DNA of 64,000 bases, from the NCBI RefSeq assembly GCF_003261055.1, contig NZ_CP030073.1:7502001-7566000 (forward strand), in the 5' to 3' direction. This document shows, one piece after another, positions 52,835-62,196 of the stretch; within the stretch, counting starts at the first letter, position 1, and each line of letters begins with the position of its first letter. The stretch is from Streptomyces cadmiisoli. GTDB taxonomy: Bacteria; Actinomycetota; Actinomycetes; Streptomycetales; Streptomycetaceae. Both the position numbers and the translations under genes were made by a program. The notes under the pieces are model-generated. The model did no database searches and was not told the DNA's origin. It was given only the letters and a program-made list of their open reading frames with translations.

Positions 52835-54655
52835 ATGCGACCGTACTACGACGTGGTGATCATGGGCGGCGGGCCGGGCGGCTCCACCCTCGCGGCGCTG
52901 CTCGCCCGACGCGGCGGCCTGAGCGTGGCCGTACTGGAGAAGGAGGAGTTCCCGCGCGAGCACATCGGCGAGTCGATGGCGCACCCGCTCATCCCGGTAC
53001 TGGAGGAGAGCGGCGCGCTGGAGAAGGTGCTGGCCGGCAAGTGCTGGGTGAAGAAGTTCGGCGGGATCTTCCAGTGGAGCGACACGGGCCCGCACGTCGC
53101 CTACTTCGACCACGACAACACCGTTCGGGACGGCGTGCACCGCTGGGCGATGCACGTCGACCGCGCCGAGTTCGACAAGGTCCTGCTCGACCACGCGGCC
53201 GACGTCGGCGCCGACGTGTTCGAGGGGGTGGCGGTGGCCGGCTGCGCCCTCACCGAGGACGGCCGGGGGCGGGAAGTCGTCCTGAAGGACGGCCGGACCG
53301 TGCGCGCACGCTGGTTCGTCGACGCTTCCGGGCGGCGCAACAGCATCGTGACGGGCAAGAAGCGGGAGTGGCTGTCGGGCTACCGCAACATCGCGATCTG
53401 GCAGCACTACCTGGGCGGTCGCCTGGCGCAGACACTCGACGGCGACTGGAACATCTTCCGCGAGCGGAACATGTCGCCGATCGGGTGCTTCGCCTTCCGG
53501 GACGGCTGGTGCTGGTACATCCCCGTACCGAAGATCATCGACGGTGAGCGCAAGCTGACGCACTCGATCGGCATCGTCACCGATCCGTCCGTCCTGAAAC
53601 GGCCGGGCACCGACTTCACCGACCCCGAGGTGTTCCTGCGCACGGTCCAGCGGGTGCCGAGGCTGCGGGACCTCATAGAAGACGTGCGGCCGGTCGGCGA
53701 CAAGATGCTGACGGCCACCAACTACTCGATGATCAACGACCGGTTCTGCGACTACGACGGACGGTGGCTGCTGCTCGGCGACGCCTCCTACTTCGTGGAC
53801 CCGCTGTTCTCCTCCGGTGTCGCCTTCGCCACCAACCAGGCGGTCGCCGTCGCCACCGTGCTCGTCCGCACGGCCTCGGGAGAGCTGAGCGAGCCGGAGC
53901 AGCGAGAGCTGTGGCGGGACTACGACACCGAGTGGCACGGCATGGCGTCGACCTTCGCGCTCTCCATCGACCAGTGGTACCACGCCATCGGCAGCGACAA
54001 CCCCGACAGCGTGTACTGGAACACCAGGGGCCGCAGGGAGGGCGTCGAACTCGACCACGAGCGGACGTTCCACGCCTTGCTCAACACGGCCTTCACCCCC
54101 GACCTACTGCAACTCATGACGGACGGTGAGGGAATGACCGGCCTGGACCCGGCCGGCCCCTACATGGCGGCCTACGCCCGCGCGAACCGGCTGGTCCTCA
54201 CCGCCGACACCAAGGTCTCACCGGCCCCGGGCGTGACCGTCACCGAGGGCCCCGGACTGGACATCCCCGGCTTCAAGGCCGCGATTCCGCCCGACCCGTC
54301 ACTGATGCCGGTGGAGGCCCGGCGGGCCGCGGCGACGTACTGGACCGACCCGACGCGCCACGCGGACCTCGTCCCGCCGTCGATGGGCGCCACCGTGCCG
54401 GTCCAGCGCTTCCACTTCCGGGACGACCCCGACGGGGTGGCCGTGCGCGCCGTGGCCGACCGGGACGGCGGGGCGGAACTGTGGGAGTCGCTGAAGGACG
54501 GCCCCGTGCTCTGGAGCGACCTCGTGCGCTGTCTGCACCCGGGTCAGCAAAGGCTCGTCCAGCGTCTGCTCCAGGCCGGGATGCTGGAGCTCAGCGGTAC
54601 GGCAGCCACCCCGGACACGCCCGCCGGGAGCGGGGACGGGCATGCCACTGGCTGA
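52835..54655 (+). CDS. FAD-dependent halogenase
   Basis: A 606-residue flavin-dependent halogenase. FAD motif MGGGPGGSTLAALLARRG; active-site Lys region KCWVKKFGGIFQW (Lys73/Lys74); the halogenase-specific WxWxIP as WCWYIP (225-230); second FAD motif LLLGDASYFVDPLFSSGVAFA. The order resembles phenol or pyrrole halogenases and their carrier-linked relatives more than tryptophan halogenases. It needs FADH2 and chloride or bromide. The C-terminus (from about 500) is an extra domain. ATG 52835 has GAGGAGG 4 nt upstream. Substrate probably the isonitrile-derived aromatic. Confidence 0.92.
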   Translation: MRPYYDVVIMGGGPGGSTLAALLARRGGLSVAVLEKEEFPREHIGESMAHPLIPVLEESGALEKVLAGKCWVKKFGGIFQWSDTGPHVAYFDHDNTVRDGVHRWAMHVDRAEFDKVLLDHAADVGADVFEGVAVAGCALTEDGRGREVVLKDGRTVRARWFVDASGRRNSIVTGKKREWLSGYRNIAIWQHYLGGRLAQTLDGDWNIFRERNMSPIGCFAFRDGWCWYIPVPKIIDGERKLTHSIGIVTDPSVLKRPGTDFTDPEVFLRTVQRVPRLRDLIEDVRPVGDKMLTATNYSMINDRFCDYDGRWLLLGDASYFVDPLFSSGVAFATNQAVAVATVLVRTASGELSEPEQRELWRDYDTEWHGMASTFALSIDQWYHAIGSDNPDSVYWNTRGRREGVELDHERTFHALLNTAFTPDLLQLMTDGEGMTGLDPAGPYMAAYARANRLVLTADTKVSPAPGVTVTEGPGLDIPGFKAAIPPDPSLMPVEARRAAATYWTDPTRHADLVPPSMGATVPVQRFHFRDDPDGVAVRAVADRDGGAELWESLKDGPVLWSDLVRCLHPGQQRLVQRLLQAGMLELSGTAATPDTPAGSGDGHATG

Positions 54656-56156
54656 CGGGCCGGGCGCCGCGGACGCCCTCCACCCGGCGGGCACGGCGGG
54701 CGCGGCGGGTACGGATGCCGCGGCCGGGCCGGCCGACGGCAGCGGCCCCGGCGACCGCGGCCCGGAACACGGAGCCGCGGTCGGGTCCGGTCCCGCCGGC
54801 CCTCGCGGCACGGCGCGGATCCCCGGGCGCCGGCAGCTCCTCGGATACGGGGTGCTCGCCGTCCTGCCCGCCGCGGTCGCGGCGGCGCTGCTGATCCTGG
54901 CGCCGTCGGGCCGGGGCGGCGCGGGACGGGCCGAGGAGGGACACACCACCGCCGTCCTCCTGCTCGCCTGCGCCGCCGTGCTGGTGGTGGCACGCGGCGC
55001 GGGCCTGCTCGCGGTCCGGCTCGGACAGCCCCGTGTCATGGGTGAGATCTGCGCGGGACTGGCGCTCGGACCCTCGCTCCTCGGGCGGCTGGCCCCGGAC
55101 GTCTCCGCGTGGATCTTCCCGCCCAGGGTGGTCACCGGACTCGACGCACTCGCCCAACTCGGCCTGGTCCTGTTCATGTTCGGAGTCGGGCAGGAACTGG
55201 GCGGCGCCCGCCGCGCCCGTGATCTGCACGGTTCGACGCTGGTCACCCTGGCCTCGCTGCTGGTGCCGTTCGCCGCCGGAACCGGGCTCGGCCTGTGGCT
55301 CCACCAGGGGCACGCGGGCGACGCGGCCGACCCGGTCGCCTTCGGCCTGTTCCTCGGCTGCGCGCTCAGCGTGACGGCGTTCCCCGTGCTGGCCCGCATC
55401 CTCTCCGACGTCGGCATGCTGGGCAGCCGCACCGGACGGCTCAGCCTCTGCGCGGCGGCCGTGGGCGACGGGGCCTGCTGGGTCGTCCTGACCGCCGCGC
55501 TCGCCCTGGCCGAGGGCCGTGGGCCCGGAGCGCAGTGGCGGACGCTGCTGCTCGCCGTGCTCACGGCCGTGGTCCTGCTGGGCCCGGTGCGGGTGGTGCT
55601 CGCCAAGGTGCTGGACGGACCGGCGGGCCGGTCCCGGGCCGCGGTGCTGACCCTGTGCGTGGCCGGGACCGCGGCCTCGGCCGGACTGACCGCACTGCTG
55701 GGTGTGCACCAGCTGATCGGCGCGTTCCTCTTCGGGCTCGCCTGGCCGCGCTCGCGCCGCCCCGGCGGTGAGCCGGACTCGGCCGTGGCCACGCTCGCGC
55801 ATCTGCTGCTGCCGTTCTTCTTCCTGGGCTTCGGGCTCTCCCTCGACCTGTCCCGGCTCCCCTTCGACGCCTCCAGCGCGACCCTGTTCGGGGCGGTGCT
55901 GGCCGCGGCCACCCTCTCCAAGGTCGTCGGCGCGGGCCTGGCCGGCCTGACCTCCGGTCTGGAGCGCACCGACGCGCTGGTGCTGGGCGTGCTGATGAAC
56001 ACCCGGGGCCTGACGGAACTGGTCGTCCTCGGCATCGGCCACGAGGCGGGGCTGCTCGACACCCACCTGTTCGCCGTACTGGTCCTGGTCACCCTCGTCA
56101 CCACCGCGATGACCGGCCCCGGACTGTGGCTCATCCGGCGCCGGAGACCGGGCTGA
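54642..56156 (+). CDS. cation/proton antiporter (CPA2/KefB-type)
   Basis: A 504-residue membrane protein with about 12-13 segments. Low-complexity Ala/Gly/Pro N-tail (about 60 residues), then GQPRVMGEICAGLALGPSLLGRLAP, LGLVLFMFGVGQELGG, ALSVTAFPVLARIL and GVLMNTRGLTELVVLGIG, all typical of CPA2 Na+(K+)/H+ exchangers. No TrkA-N domain is seen. Often found in natural-product clusters as pH/ion homeostasis or self-resistance. ATG 54642 overlaps the halogenase stop by 14 nt. Confidence 0.92.
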   Translation: MPLADGPGAADALHPAGTAGAAGTDAAAGPADGSGPGDRGPEHGAAVGSGPAGPRGTARIPGRRQLLGYGVLAVLPAAVAAALLILAPSGRGGAGRAEEGHTTAVLLLACAAVLVVARGAGLLAVRLGQPRVMGEICAGLALGPSLLGRLAPDVSAWIFPPRVVTGLDALAQLGLVLFMFGVGQELGGARRARDLHGSTLVTLASLLVPFAAGTGLGLWLHQGHAGDAADPVAFGLFLGCALSVTAFPVLARILSDVGMLGSRTGRLSLCAAAVGDGACWVVLTAALALAEGRGPGAQWRTLLLAVLTAVVLLGPVRVVLAKVLDGPAGRSRAAVLTLCVAGTAASAGLTALLGVHQLIGAFLFGLAWPRSRRPGGEPDSAVATLAHLLLPFFFLGFGLSLDLSRLPFDASSATLFGAVLAAATLSKVVGAGLAGLTSGLERTDALVLGVLMNTRGLTELVVLGIGHEAGLLDTHLFAVLVLVTLVTTAMTGPGLWLIRRRRPG

Positions 56157-56203
56157 ACGGGTCGGTGGTCCGGCCCGCCCGGGCACCGGCCCCGCCGCTC
56201 CGG

Positions 56204-59104
56204 TCATTCGCCGGGGCGGGAGACGTCCTCCAGCGCGCGGGCCAGACCGGCGGCGTCGGTACCGACCTTGCGGTAGACGGAGGAGAGCAGCTGCGTCACC
56301 CCGTGCTCGGTGAGGTGCAGTTCCTTCGCCACCACGGTCACCGGGTGCCCCACAGCCGTCAACTCGGCCGCCCTGTGCTCGGGCACGGTGAGCGCGTCCG
56401 TCTGGCCGTAGCGCAGGGGCAGCGGGCGCAGTCCGGCCGCGGACAGCTCCCCCCGGGCCTGCCCGGCGAGGGCCTCGGCACCGCAGTGCACGGCCCCCTC
56501 CAGACCCTGGTACAACCGGTTGGCGGCTTCCTGGAGCCGGCCGCCGCGGGCCAGCGCGGCCCCGTGGGCGACCTGGGCGCGGGCCAGTTCGTAGGCGGCC
56601 GGTGACCGTTGCAGATGCTCGACGGCCTCCGCGTACAGATCCAGGGCCGCGGGGCCGCCGGTCACGTCCGCCTCGGTGTGCAGCGCCTGGCCGATGACGG
56701 AGGCCGCACCGAAGTCCCGGGCCCGCTCGACCGCCTCCCGGGCGAGCCCGGCCGCACGGTGCGGCGCCCGCCGGGCGAGCGCCGACGACAGATTCAACTG
56801 CCACGGGCACCAGGCGGGATTGCGCCAGCCCCGCGCCTCCAGCCGGTCCCCGACGGCGGACAGCAGCCGCTCCGCCTCGGCCCGCCGTCCCTCGGCCAGC
56901 AGCAGTTCGGCGTACACCGTGCGCGGATCGGGGTAGATGACGGCGTTCGGGACGACCTCGCCGTAGCGGTACGAGTCCGCGAGCCGACGCGCGTCGCCGG
57001 ACCGGCCGCGGGCGAGCAGGGTCTGGATGAGGATGCCGACGGCGAACCACTGGGCGGGAACCGCGCCCTCCACCCGCTCCGCGGTGCGCAGCCCTTCGCG
57101 CACCCAGTTCTCGGCGTCGGCCAGACTGCCCCGGCGGTAGCGGATGTAGCCGAACAGGGTCTGGCCGACCGCCAGATGGGAGCCGCGCCAGCCCTTGCCC
57201 TCGCACTCGGCCATGCCCCTGGTGAACAGCTCCTCCGCCCGTCGCGGCTGATCGCAGTACATGAAGGCCAGGGCGACGGAGACGGGCACCTCGAAGCCGC
57301 GGTTCTCCTCGGTCCAGCTCATCCCGCCGTCGAGGGCGTCCTCGGCGTACGCCAGGACGGTCTGCCGCGGTTCGCCGCGCACCAGGGCGTCCCAGGCCCG
57401 CAGTCCCAGGATGTAGCGCTCCTCCAGGCCGCGGCCGGGCAGCCGCTCCGCGAGCCGCGCCAGCCGCCGCGAGCGGGCGGGCGAGTCGGGCTCGTCGGCG
57501 CGGAACATGCTCCACACGAAGTGATCGGCCTGCATCCGCAGCCGGACGCGCGGCCCGGCGGCCCGGCGGGCCTCGTCGGAGGCCACGGTCGCCGCCTCGG
57601 CCATCCGGTCCGTGTGGGCCAGCGCCTGGGTCAGGCGGTAGACGATGGACGCGCGCAGGTCCGGGTCGACGTCGGGCTCCGCCAGCGCCTCCCGGAGATG
57701 GCTGACCGTGGCCGTCGGCTCGATCAGGAAGGTGGAGCCGGCGAGTTCGTGCAGGAGGGCGGCGCGCTCCTCCCGGTCCGGCGGTTCCTGCAACGCGCGG
57801 GCCAGCAGGCGCCGTGCCGCCTCCGGGGCGCCGGCGCGCAGATACTCGCGGGCCGCTTCCCGCAGACAGGCGACCGCTTCCCGGTTGGCCTCGCAGGGAA
57901 CCTCCAGCAGGTGCCGGGCGGCGGCAGCGGGTCCGAATCCGGCCGCCCGTACCGCCTCCGCGGCGGCGTTGTGCAGACCGACCCGCAGCGGCGGCCGGAT
58001 CGACCGGTAGATCGTCGTGGCGATCAGCGGATGGACGAACTCGAGGCCGCCTCCGGGCCCGCGTCCGTCGGCCAGGATACGGGCGGCGCGCAGCCGCTCG
58101 GTCGCCTCGGCGGCCTCCTTGTCGCCGACCACCGCGATGGCTGCGGCGAGCTCCGGCGCGAACGGCGCACCCAGGACGGACGCGGCGTGCGCGAAGCGCA
58201 CGGTGCTGGTGCCCAGCCGTTCGAGCCGCTCGATGATCCCGGGGCCCTTGACGGCCGTGGCGAGGTCCCGCATCGCGGGCAGTTCGTCCGGTACACCCGT
58301 CAGATTGCGCTCGCCGAGCCTGATGGCCAGTTCCACCGCCTCGAACGGACTGCCGCCGGTGACCGACCAGCACTCGTCGCAGAACTCGTCCCGGGCTTCG
58401 GCCCCCACCTCCTGCCGTACGATTCGCGCCACCCCGGCGGCGGTGAGCGGTGCGAGCGAGTAGGGCCGGTTGCCGTCGCGCGTGACGAGGGCGCGCAACG
58501 GCGCTGCGTCGGGCGGCAGTTCGTCCGGCCGGTAGGCGGCGACGATCAGCAGCGGCAGGACCTCGACCCGCGGCGCGAAGGCGGTCAGCCAGCCGAGCGA
58601 CTCGGCGTCGGCCCAGTGCAGGTCGTCCAGGAGCAGCACGACCGGTGCCTTCCGCACCGTCAGGCGGGTCATCACCCAGTCCAGGCCGTCCCGCACCCCG
58701 GTCGGGTCCGGTACGTGGCCGGTGTCCTTCGCCTCCAGGCCGAGCGCCCCCGCGACGATGTCGTACCAACTGCCCAGGAACTCACGGCAGTCCATCGTCG
58801 CCAGGGCGGGCTGGACGAGTTGCCGCACCAGGTGGAAGGCGAGTTCCTGCTCCTTCTCGCCGCCTCTGCCCGAGAGCACGGTGAAACCCTGCGCCGCGGC
58901 TCGCTCCCGGGCCTCGGCCATGAGCCGTGTCTTGCCCAGTCCCGGCGGGCCGGTGAAGGCCAGCAGTCCGTCCTGGCGCACCCGCGCCACACCGTGGGTG
59001 GACCCCCGCAGCGCGTCCAACGCGGTGTCCAGGGCCTGGAGTTCCCGGTCGCGTTCCAGCAACGACCGGGACGCGATGATAGGTTGCCGCGCCCCATGCG
59101 CCAT
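56204..59104 (-). CDS. LAL-type LuxR regulator (large ATP-binding)
   Basis: A 966-residue LAL regulator. N-terminal AAA-like ATPase with Walker A GPPGLGKT (about residues 52-59) and Walker B VVLLLDDLHWAD; a long TPR-like middle; a C-terminal LuxR-type HTH (EHRAAELTAVGHPVTVVAKELHLTEHGVTQLLSSVYRKVG), whose recognition helix is diverged from the usual consensus. It likely activates cluster genes in response to a ligand or nucleotide. Convergent with the antiporter across 47 bp; downstream of the terpene synthase. Confidence 0.93.
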   Translation of the reverse strand: MAHGARQPIIASRSLLERDRELQALDTALDALRGSTHGVARVRQDGLLAFTGPPGLGKTRLMAEARERAAAQGFTVLSGRGGEKEQELAFHLVRQLVQPALATMDCREFLGSWYDIVAGALGLEAKDTGHVPDPTGVRDGLDWVMTRLTVRKAPVVLLLDDLHWADAESLGWLTAFAPRVEVLPLLIVAAYRPDELPPDAAPLRALVTRDGNRPYSLAPLTAAGVARIVRQEVGAEARDEFCDECWSVTGGSPFEAVELAIRLGERNLTGVPDELPAMRDLATAVKGPGIIERLERLGTSTVRFAHAASVLGAPFAPELAAAIAVVGDKEAAEATERLRAARILADGRGPGGGLEFVHPLIATTIYRSIRPPLRVGLHNAAAEAVRAAGFGPAAAARHLLEVPCEANREAVACLREAAREYLRAGAPEAARRLLARALQEPPDREERAALLHELAGSTFLIEPTATVSHLREALAEPDVDPDLRASIVYRLTQALAHTDRMAEAATVASDEARRAAGPRVRLRMQADHFVWSMFRADEPDSPARSRRLARLAERLPGRGLEERYILGLRAWDALVRGEPRQTVLAYAEDALDGGMSWTEENRGFEVPVSVALAFMYCDQPRRAEELFTRGMAECEGKGWRGSHLAVGQTLFGYIRYRRGSLADAENWVREGLRTAERVEGAVPAQWFAVGILIQTLLARGRSGDARRLADSYRYGEVVPNAVIYPDPRTVYAELLLAEGRRAEAERLLSAVGDRLEARGWRNPAWCPWQLNLSSALARRAPHRAAGLAREAVERARDFGAASVIGQALHTEADVTGGPAALDLYAEAVEHLQRSPAAYELARAQVAHGAALARGGRLQEAANRLYQGLEGAVHCGAEALAGQARGELSAAGLRPLPLRYGQTDALTVPEHRAAELTAVGHPVTVVAKELHLTEHGVTQLLSSVYRKVGTDAAGLARALEDVSRPGE

Positions 59105-59281
59105 GTGCGCTACCGCTTCCTGTCATTGATTCTCGCAGGACAGCGCCGAGGCTACGCGGCGCGGGGCGGCCTGTGGCCGAAATGCGGACAGGGGACGACA
59201 GGTAGGGTGAATCAACCCGCCGAGTCGTTTGACCATCCGCCCTTCGGGTAATCTGACCGGTTGGCTCTCGGTGGCGGATTC

Positions 59282-60289
59282 TCACGCCGGAGCGGGTACC
59301 GTCCTCGCGTCCGCATAGCGCGGCACGGTGCGCGACCAGTGGTAACACCCGCGAATCCAGCCGACCATGCCGTCCACGTGTCCGATGCCCGCCGGGGTGA
59401 GCTCCGGCCGGATCTCCGCGTAGAGCTGTTCGAACTCCCGGATCGCGCCGTTGATCTGCCGGATCGCGAGCCCCACTGCCGCGGGCAGGGAGCAGTGGTG
59501 GGCGCGCTGGTGCGCCAGGGCCAGGTTGATGATGCCGCCCGCCCGCTGTTCCTTCACCGCGGAGAAGAGGTCGGCGGTCCATACCGCCGCGTCGACGGAC
59601 AGTCGGCGCAACCGGGGCATGGCCGGGTGGTACAGGTCGCTGTCGGCCAGTTCGTGGGACTGCGCGGCCTCGTAGAGCGGGTAGAAGGGGTCGACGCCCG
59701 CGGTGAGCGAACGGATCGAGGTGCACAGCCCGATCGGTACGGACGCGGGGTGGGCCTGTGCCACCGCTTCGTAGAGCAGCCCGTGGGCGTACTCGCAGCT
59801 CCGCCAGACCCACCGCGCGGTCTGTGCCGGTGTGCACCGGGTCCGGACCTGGCGGTGCAGGTCGGCGAGGGCCGCGCCGAGCGGGGTCGTGGGCCTGCGG
59901 CCGTCCCGCAGGATGTCCACGCTCTCGCACAGCATGGGCAGCAGCCGGTCCGGCCACCGCCGGCCCACCTCCTCCGCCTTGTCGTCGAAGACGAACTGAT
60001 AGGCGATCTGATTGGCCACGATCTGGAGGATGCCGGAGTCGACCGCGGGGCTGTTGTAGGAGGCGAGTTCGGCCGGCCGGGTGCGGATGATCATGTCCGC
60101 CACGGCGGGATCGTCGGTCAGCCCCCAGGTGCGCAACCAGGTGTCGACCCCGGCGGCGGCCTCGGCTTCATGCGGATTGCTCAGGAACGGGAAGGGCATG
60201 TAGAGGGACGACTCGATGAGTTCCTTGAGACTGCCTGCCGGTATCGCGCCGGGAGATGCGGCCGGAATTCCCTGGTGGACCGTGGACAT
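59282..60289 (-). CDS. class I terpene synthase with altered NSE motif
   Basis: A 335-residue bacterial terpene cyclase. The aspartate-rich motif is FDDKAEE (Asp102-Asp103), the pyrophosphate-sensor Arg is Arg193 (46 residues before the NSE), the C-terminal pair is Arg324-Tyr325. The second metal motif, normally NDxxSxxKE, reads ADLFSAVKE (Ala239, Ser243, Glu247), so the metal-binding Asn is missing. ATG 60289 is taken (AGGTGA 6 nt upstream); GTG 60298 is the longer choice. It starts 28 nt after the P450 stop, so they are one transcript. Confidence 0.93.
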   Translation of the reverse strand: MSTVHQGIPAASPGAIPAGSLKELIESSLYMPFPFLSNPHEAEAAAGVDTWLRTWGLTDDPAVADMIIRTRPAELASYNSPAVDSGILQIVANQIAYQFVFDDKAEEVGRRWPDRLLPMLCESVDILRDGRRPTTPLGAALADLHRQVRTRCTPAQTARWVWRSCEYAHGLLYEAVAQAHPASVPIGLCTSIRSLTAGVDPFYPLYEAAQSHELADSDLYHPAMPRLRRLSVDAAVWTADLFSAVKEQRAGGIINLALAHQRAHHCSLPAAVGLAIRQINGAIREFEQLYAEIRPELTPAGIGHVDGMVGWIRGCYHWSRTVPRYADARTVPAPA

Positions 60290-60317
60290 GTCCGTCACCT
60301 GCCGTTCGGGAGTCCTG

Positions 60318-61691
60318 TCATGTGCGCTGACGCCGTTCGCAGATCATCACCAGCGACCTCGGTCCCAATGTCACCGCTGGACGCGGCTCTCGGACCCGGG
60401 CCGACAGCGGTCGCAATCGCCATCGACGGGCGATCGTCGCGAGAGCTGTCGTGGCCTCCGCCATGGCGAAGGAGTCGCCGATGCATTTGCGGTTCCCCGC
60501 CGAGAAGGGCAGCATCGCGCCTTTCGGCACGGACGCGGCCCGCTCGGGGAACCAACGTTCAGGAACGAATGACTCCGGATCGGGAAAGGACTCCGGATCG
60601 TGGTGCAGGAGGTAAGGGCTGTAGAGGACGGTCGCGCCCCGCGGCAGCCGGCGGCCGGCGAGCTCTGTCTCCTCGGTGGTGACCCGGGTGAACAGCCAGC
60701 CGGGGGGCCGCAGGCGCAGCGTCTCGGTGACGACACAGCGGGTGTAGACGAGACCCGCCGGCGCGTCCGGGCCCGGCGCGGGCCGGCCGTCCGGCCCCGG
60801 CGCGAGCGCGTCGAGTTCGCGGTGCAGCGCGTGCTCCGCCTCCGGGTTCGACGCGAGGAGGCCGAACGCGGAGGCCAGACACATCGCGGTGGTCTCGACC
60901 CCGGTGAGCAGCAGCGTGATGAGCTGGTCGTGGACGGCCCGCTCGGAGATCCCGTCCGGTTCGTCGCTCACGGCGGCCAGCAGGGTTCCCAGCAGGTCGT
61001 CGCGGGCAGCGCCCCGGTGGCGCTCGGCGATGATCGAGTCGATCAGTGTGTGCAGACGGGCCAGCGCGTCACGGTAGCGGCGGTTGGCGGGCGTGGGGAT
61101 GCGGAACGGGGCGTCCACCGGGACCACCGTGCGCACGAACAGCCCGCGCACGACGGCGGCGAGACTCTCCCGCACGGCGGCCGCCCGCCGCGCGTCCAGT
61201 GAGTCGGAGAACAGCACCCGACTCGTCACCCGGGTGGTGAGCGCCATCATCGCCGCCGTGACGTCCACCTTCCGGCCCGGCCGCCACTCGTCGCACAGTG
61301 AGAGCGTCTCTTCGGCCATCAGCTCCGTGTACGCGGCGATCCGCGACGCGTGGAAGCCGGGCTGGAGGAGCTGACGCTGCCGGCGGTGCTCGGACTGGCG
61401 GCAGGTGACGATGCCGTCGCCCATCAGCGCGCCGAGCCGGTCGTACAGCGGGCCGCCCTTGTCGAAGGTGTGCGGGTCGGTCAGCATCCGGTGGACCAGC
61501 CGAGGTTCGCAGACCACCCAGGCGCGCATGGGACCGAGCCGTATTTCGACCAGATCCCCCTGCTGTGGAAGGGAATTCAGAAATTCCAACGGCCTTCGGA
61601 ACAAGGCGATAGCATGACTGACGAATGGGAATATGCCTGGCGCAGTACCCACGGTCCAGGTCCGCTCCGGTCCGGTCACGGCACCACTCAT
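60318..61691 (-). CDS. cytochrome P450, terpene-tailoring type
   Basis: A 457-residue P450. Heme-binding motif FSAGNRKCIGDS with the Cys ligand at residue 403, ExxR as ETLR (323-326), I-helix TGVETT (the usual Ala-Gly is Thr-Gly here) and PERW. The N-terminus has no membrane anchor. The layout matches actinobacterial terpene-oxidising P450s such as those paired with sesquiterpene synthases. It needs electrons from a ferredoxin not seen here. First gene of the P450-terpene synthase pair; ATG 61691. Confidence 0.94.
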   Translation of the reverse strand: MSGAVTGPERTWTVGTAPGIFPFVSHAIALFRRPLEFLNSLPQQGDLVEIRLGPMRAWVVCEPRLVHRMLTDPHTFDKGGPLYDRLGALMGDGIVTCRQSEHRRQRQLLQPGFHASRIAAYTELMAEETLSLCDEWRPGRKVDVTAAMMALTTRVTSRVLFSDSLDARRAAAVRESLAAVVRGLFVRTVVPVDAPFRIPTPANRRYRDALARLHTLIDSIIAERHRGAARDDLLGTLLAAVSDEPDGISERAVHDQLITLLLTGVETTAMCLASAFGLLASNPEAEHALHRELDALAPGPDGRPAPGPDAPAGLVYTRCVVTETLRLRPPGWLFTRVTTEETELAGRRLPRGATVLYSPYLLHHDPESFPDPESFVPERWFPERAASVPKGAMLPFSAGNRKCIGDSFAMAEATTALATIARRWRLRPLSARVREPRPAVTLGPRSLVMICERRQRT

Positions 61692-61930
61692 CGAAAACCC
61701 CCAGCCTCAGCCGCCACGCGCGCCATCGGTGCCCCCCACCGATCCGGCTCTCGAGTCAATGTTCTGCCCAGTCCAACCCGTGGTCGGCTCCTCGAATCCT
61801 CCAAGGACGGGGGCGCACGGAAGCGCGAAGAGGCATGCGTGACCGGCGGTTCATATCGGCCGTACCGATGGACTATTGACTTCTCCGGAAAATGCGCGGC
61901 GCCGCTTCCCCTGTCAGCTTCCCGGCCGGA

Positions 61931-62139
61931 TCACCGACCGGGCGCGCCCGCGCGCAGCCCGTCCATGACGAGGTCCAGGAGCCGGGTGGCACGAGGGCGC
62001 CAGTCGCTGCGGGGGTCGATCTGCCAGAGACCGGAGATGGCGAGGACGAACTCGTACCGGTGACTCCCGGCCGGATGGTGCCGGCCTCCTCGTTCGCCCG
62101 GACCAGCATTTCGGCCGCGTCGACCACCGGCGTGGGTCC
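61931..62139 (-). pseudogene. TetR-family regulator remnant (C-terminus, frameshifted)
   Basis: The minus strand reads VVDAAEMLVRANEEAGTIRPGVT in one frame and, after a one-base shift near 62055-62062, EFVLAISGLWQ and ATRLLDLVMDGLRAG in another. Together these match the C-terminal helices of a TetR-type ligand domain. The N-terminal HTH is absent, the homology stopping at about 62139 next to the XdhC remnant, so this is a truncated and shifted relic. Confidence 0.7.
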
Positions 62140-62196
62140 GGGCTTCTCCGGCGCTCCGGGCGCGCTCGTGGCCGGGCGGATCGCGCCCGCCGGGCC

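Noticed and set aside
56189..56217. GCCCCG/CGGGGC stem between antiporter and LAL gene as terminator
   Set aside because: Arms are only 6 bp and overlap the LAL stop region; such stems are common by chance at this GC content.
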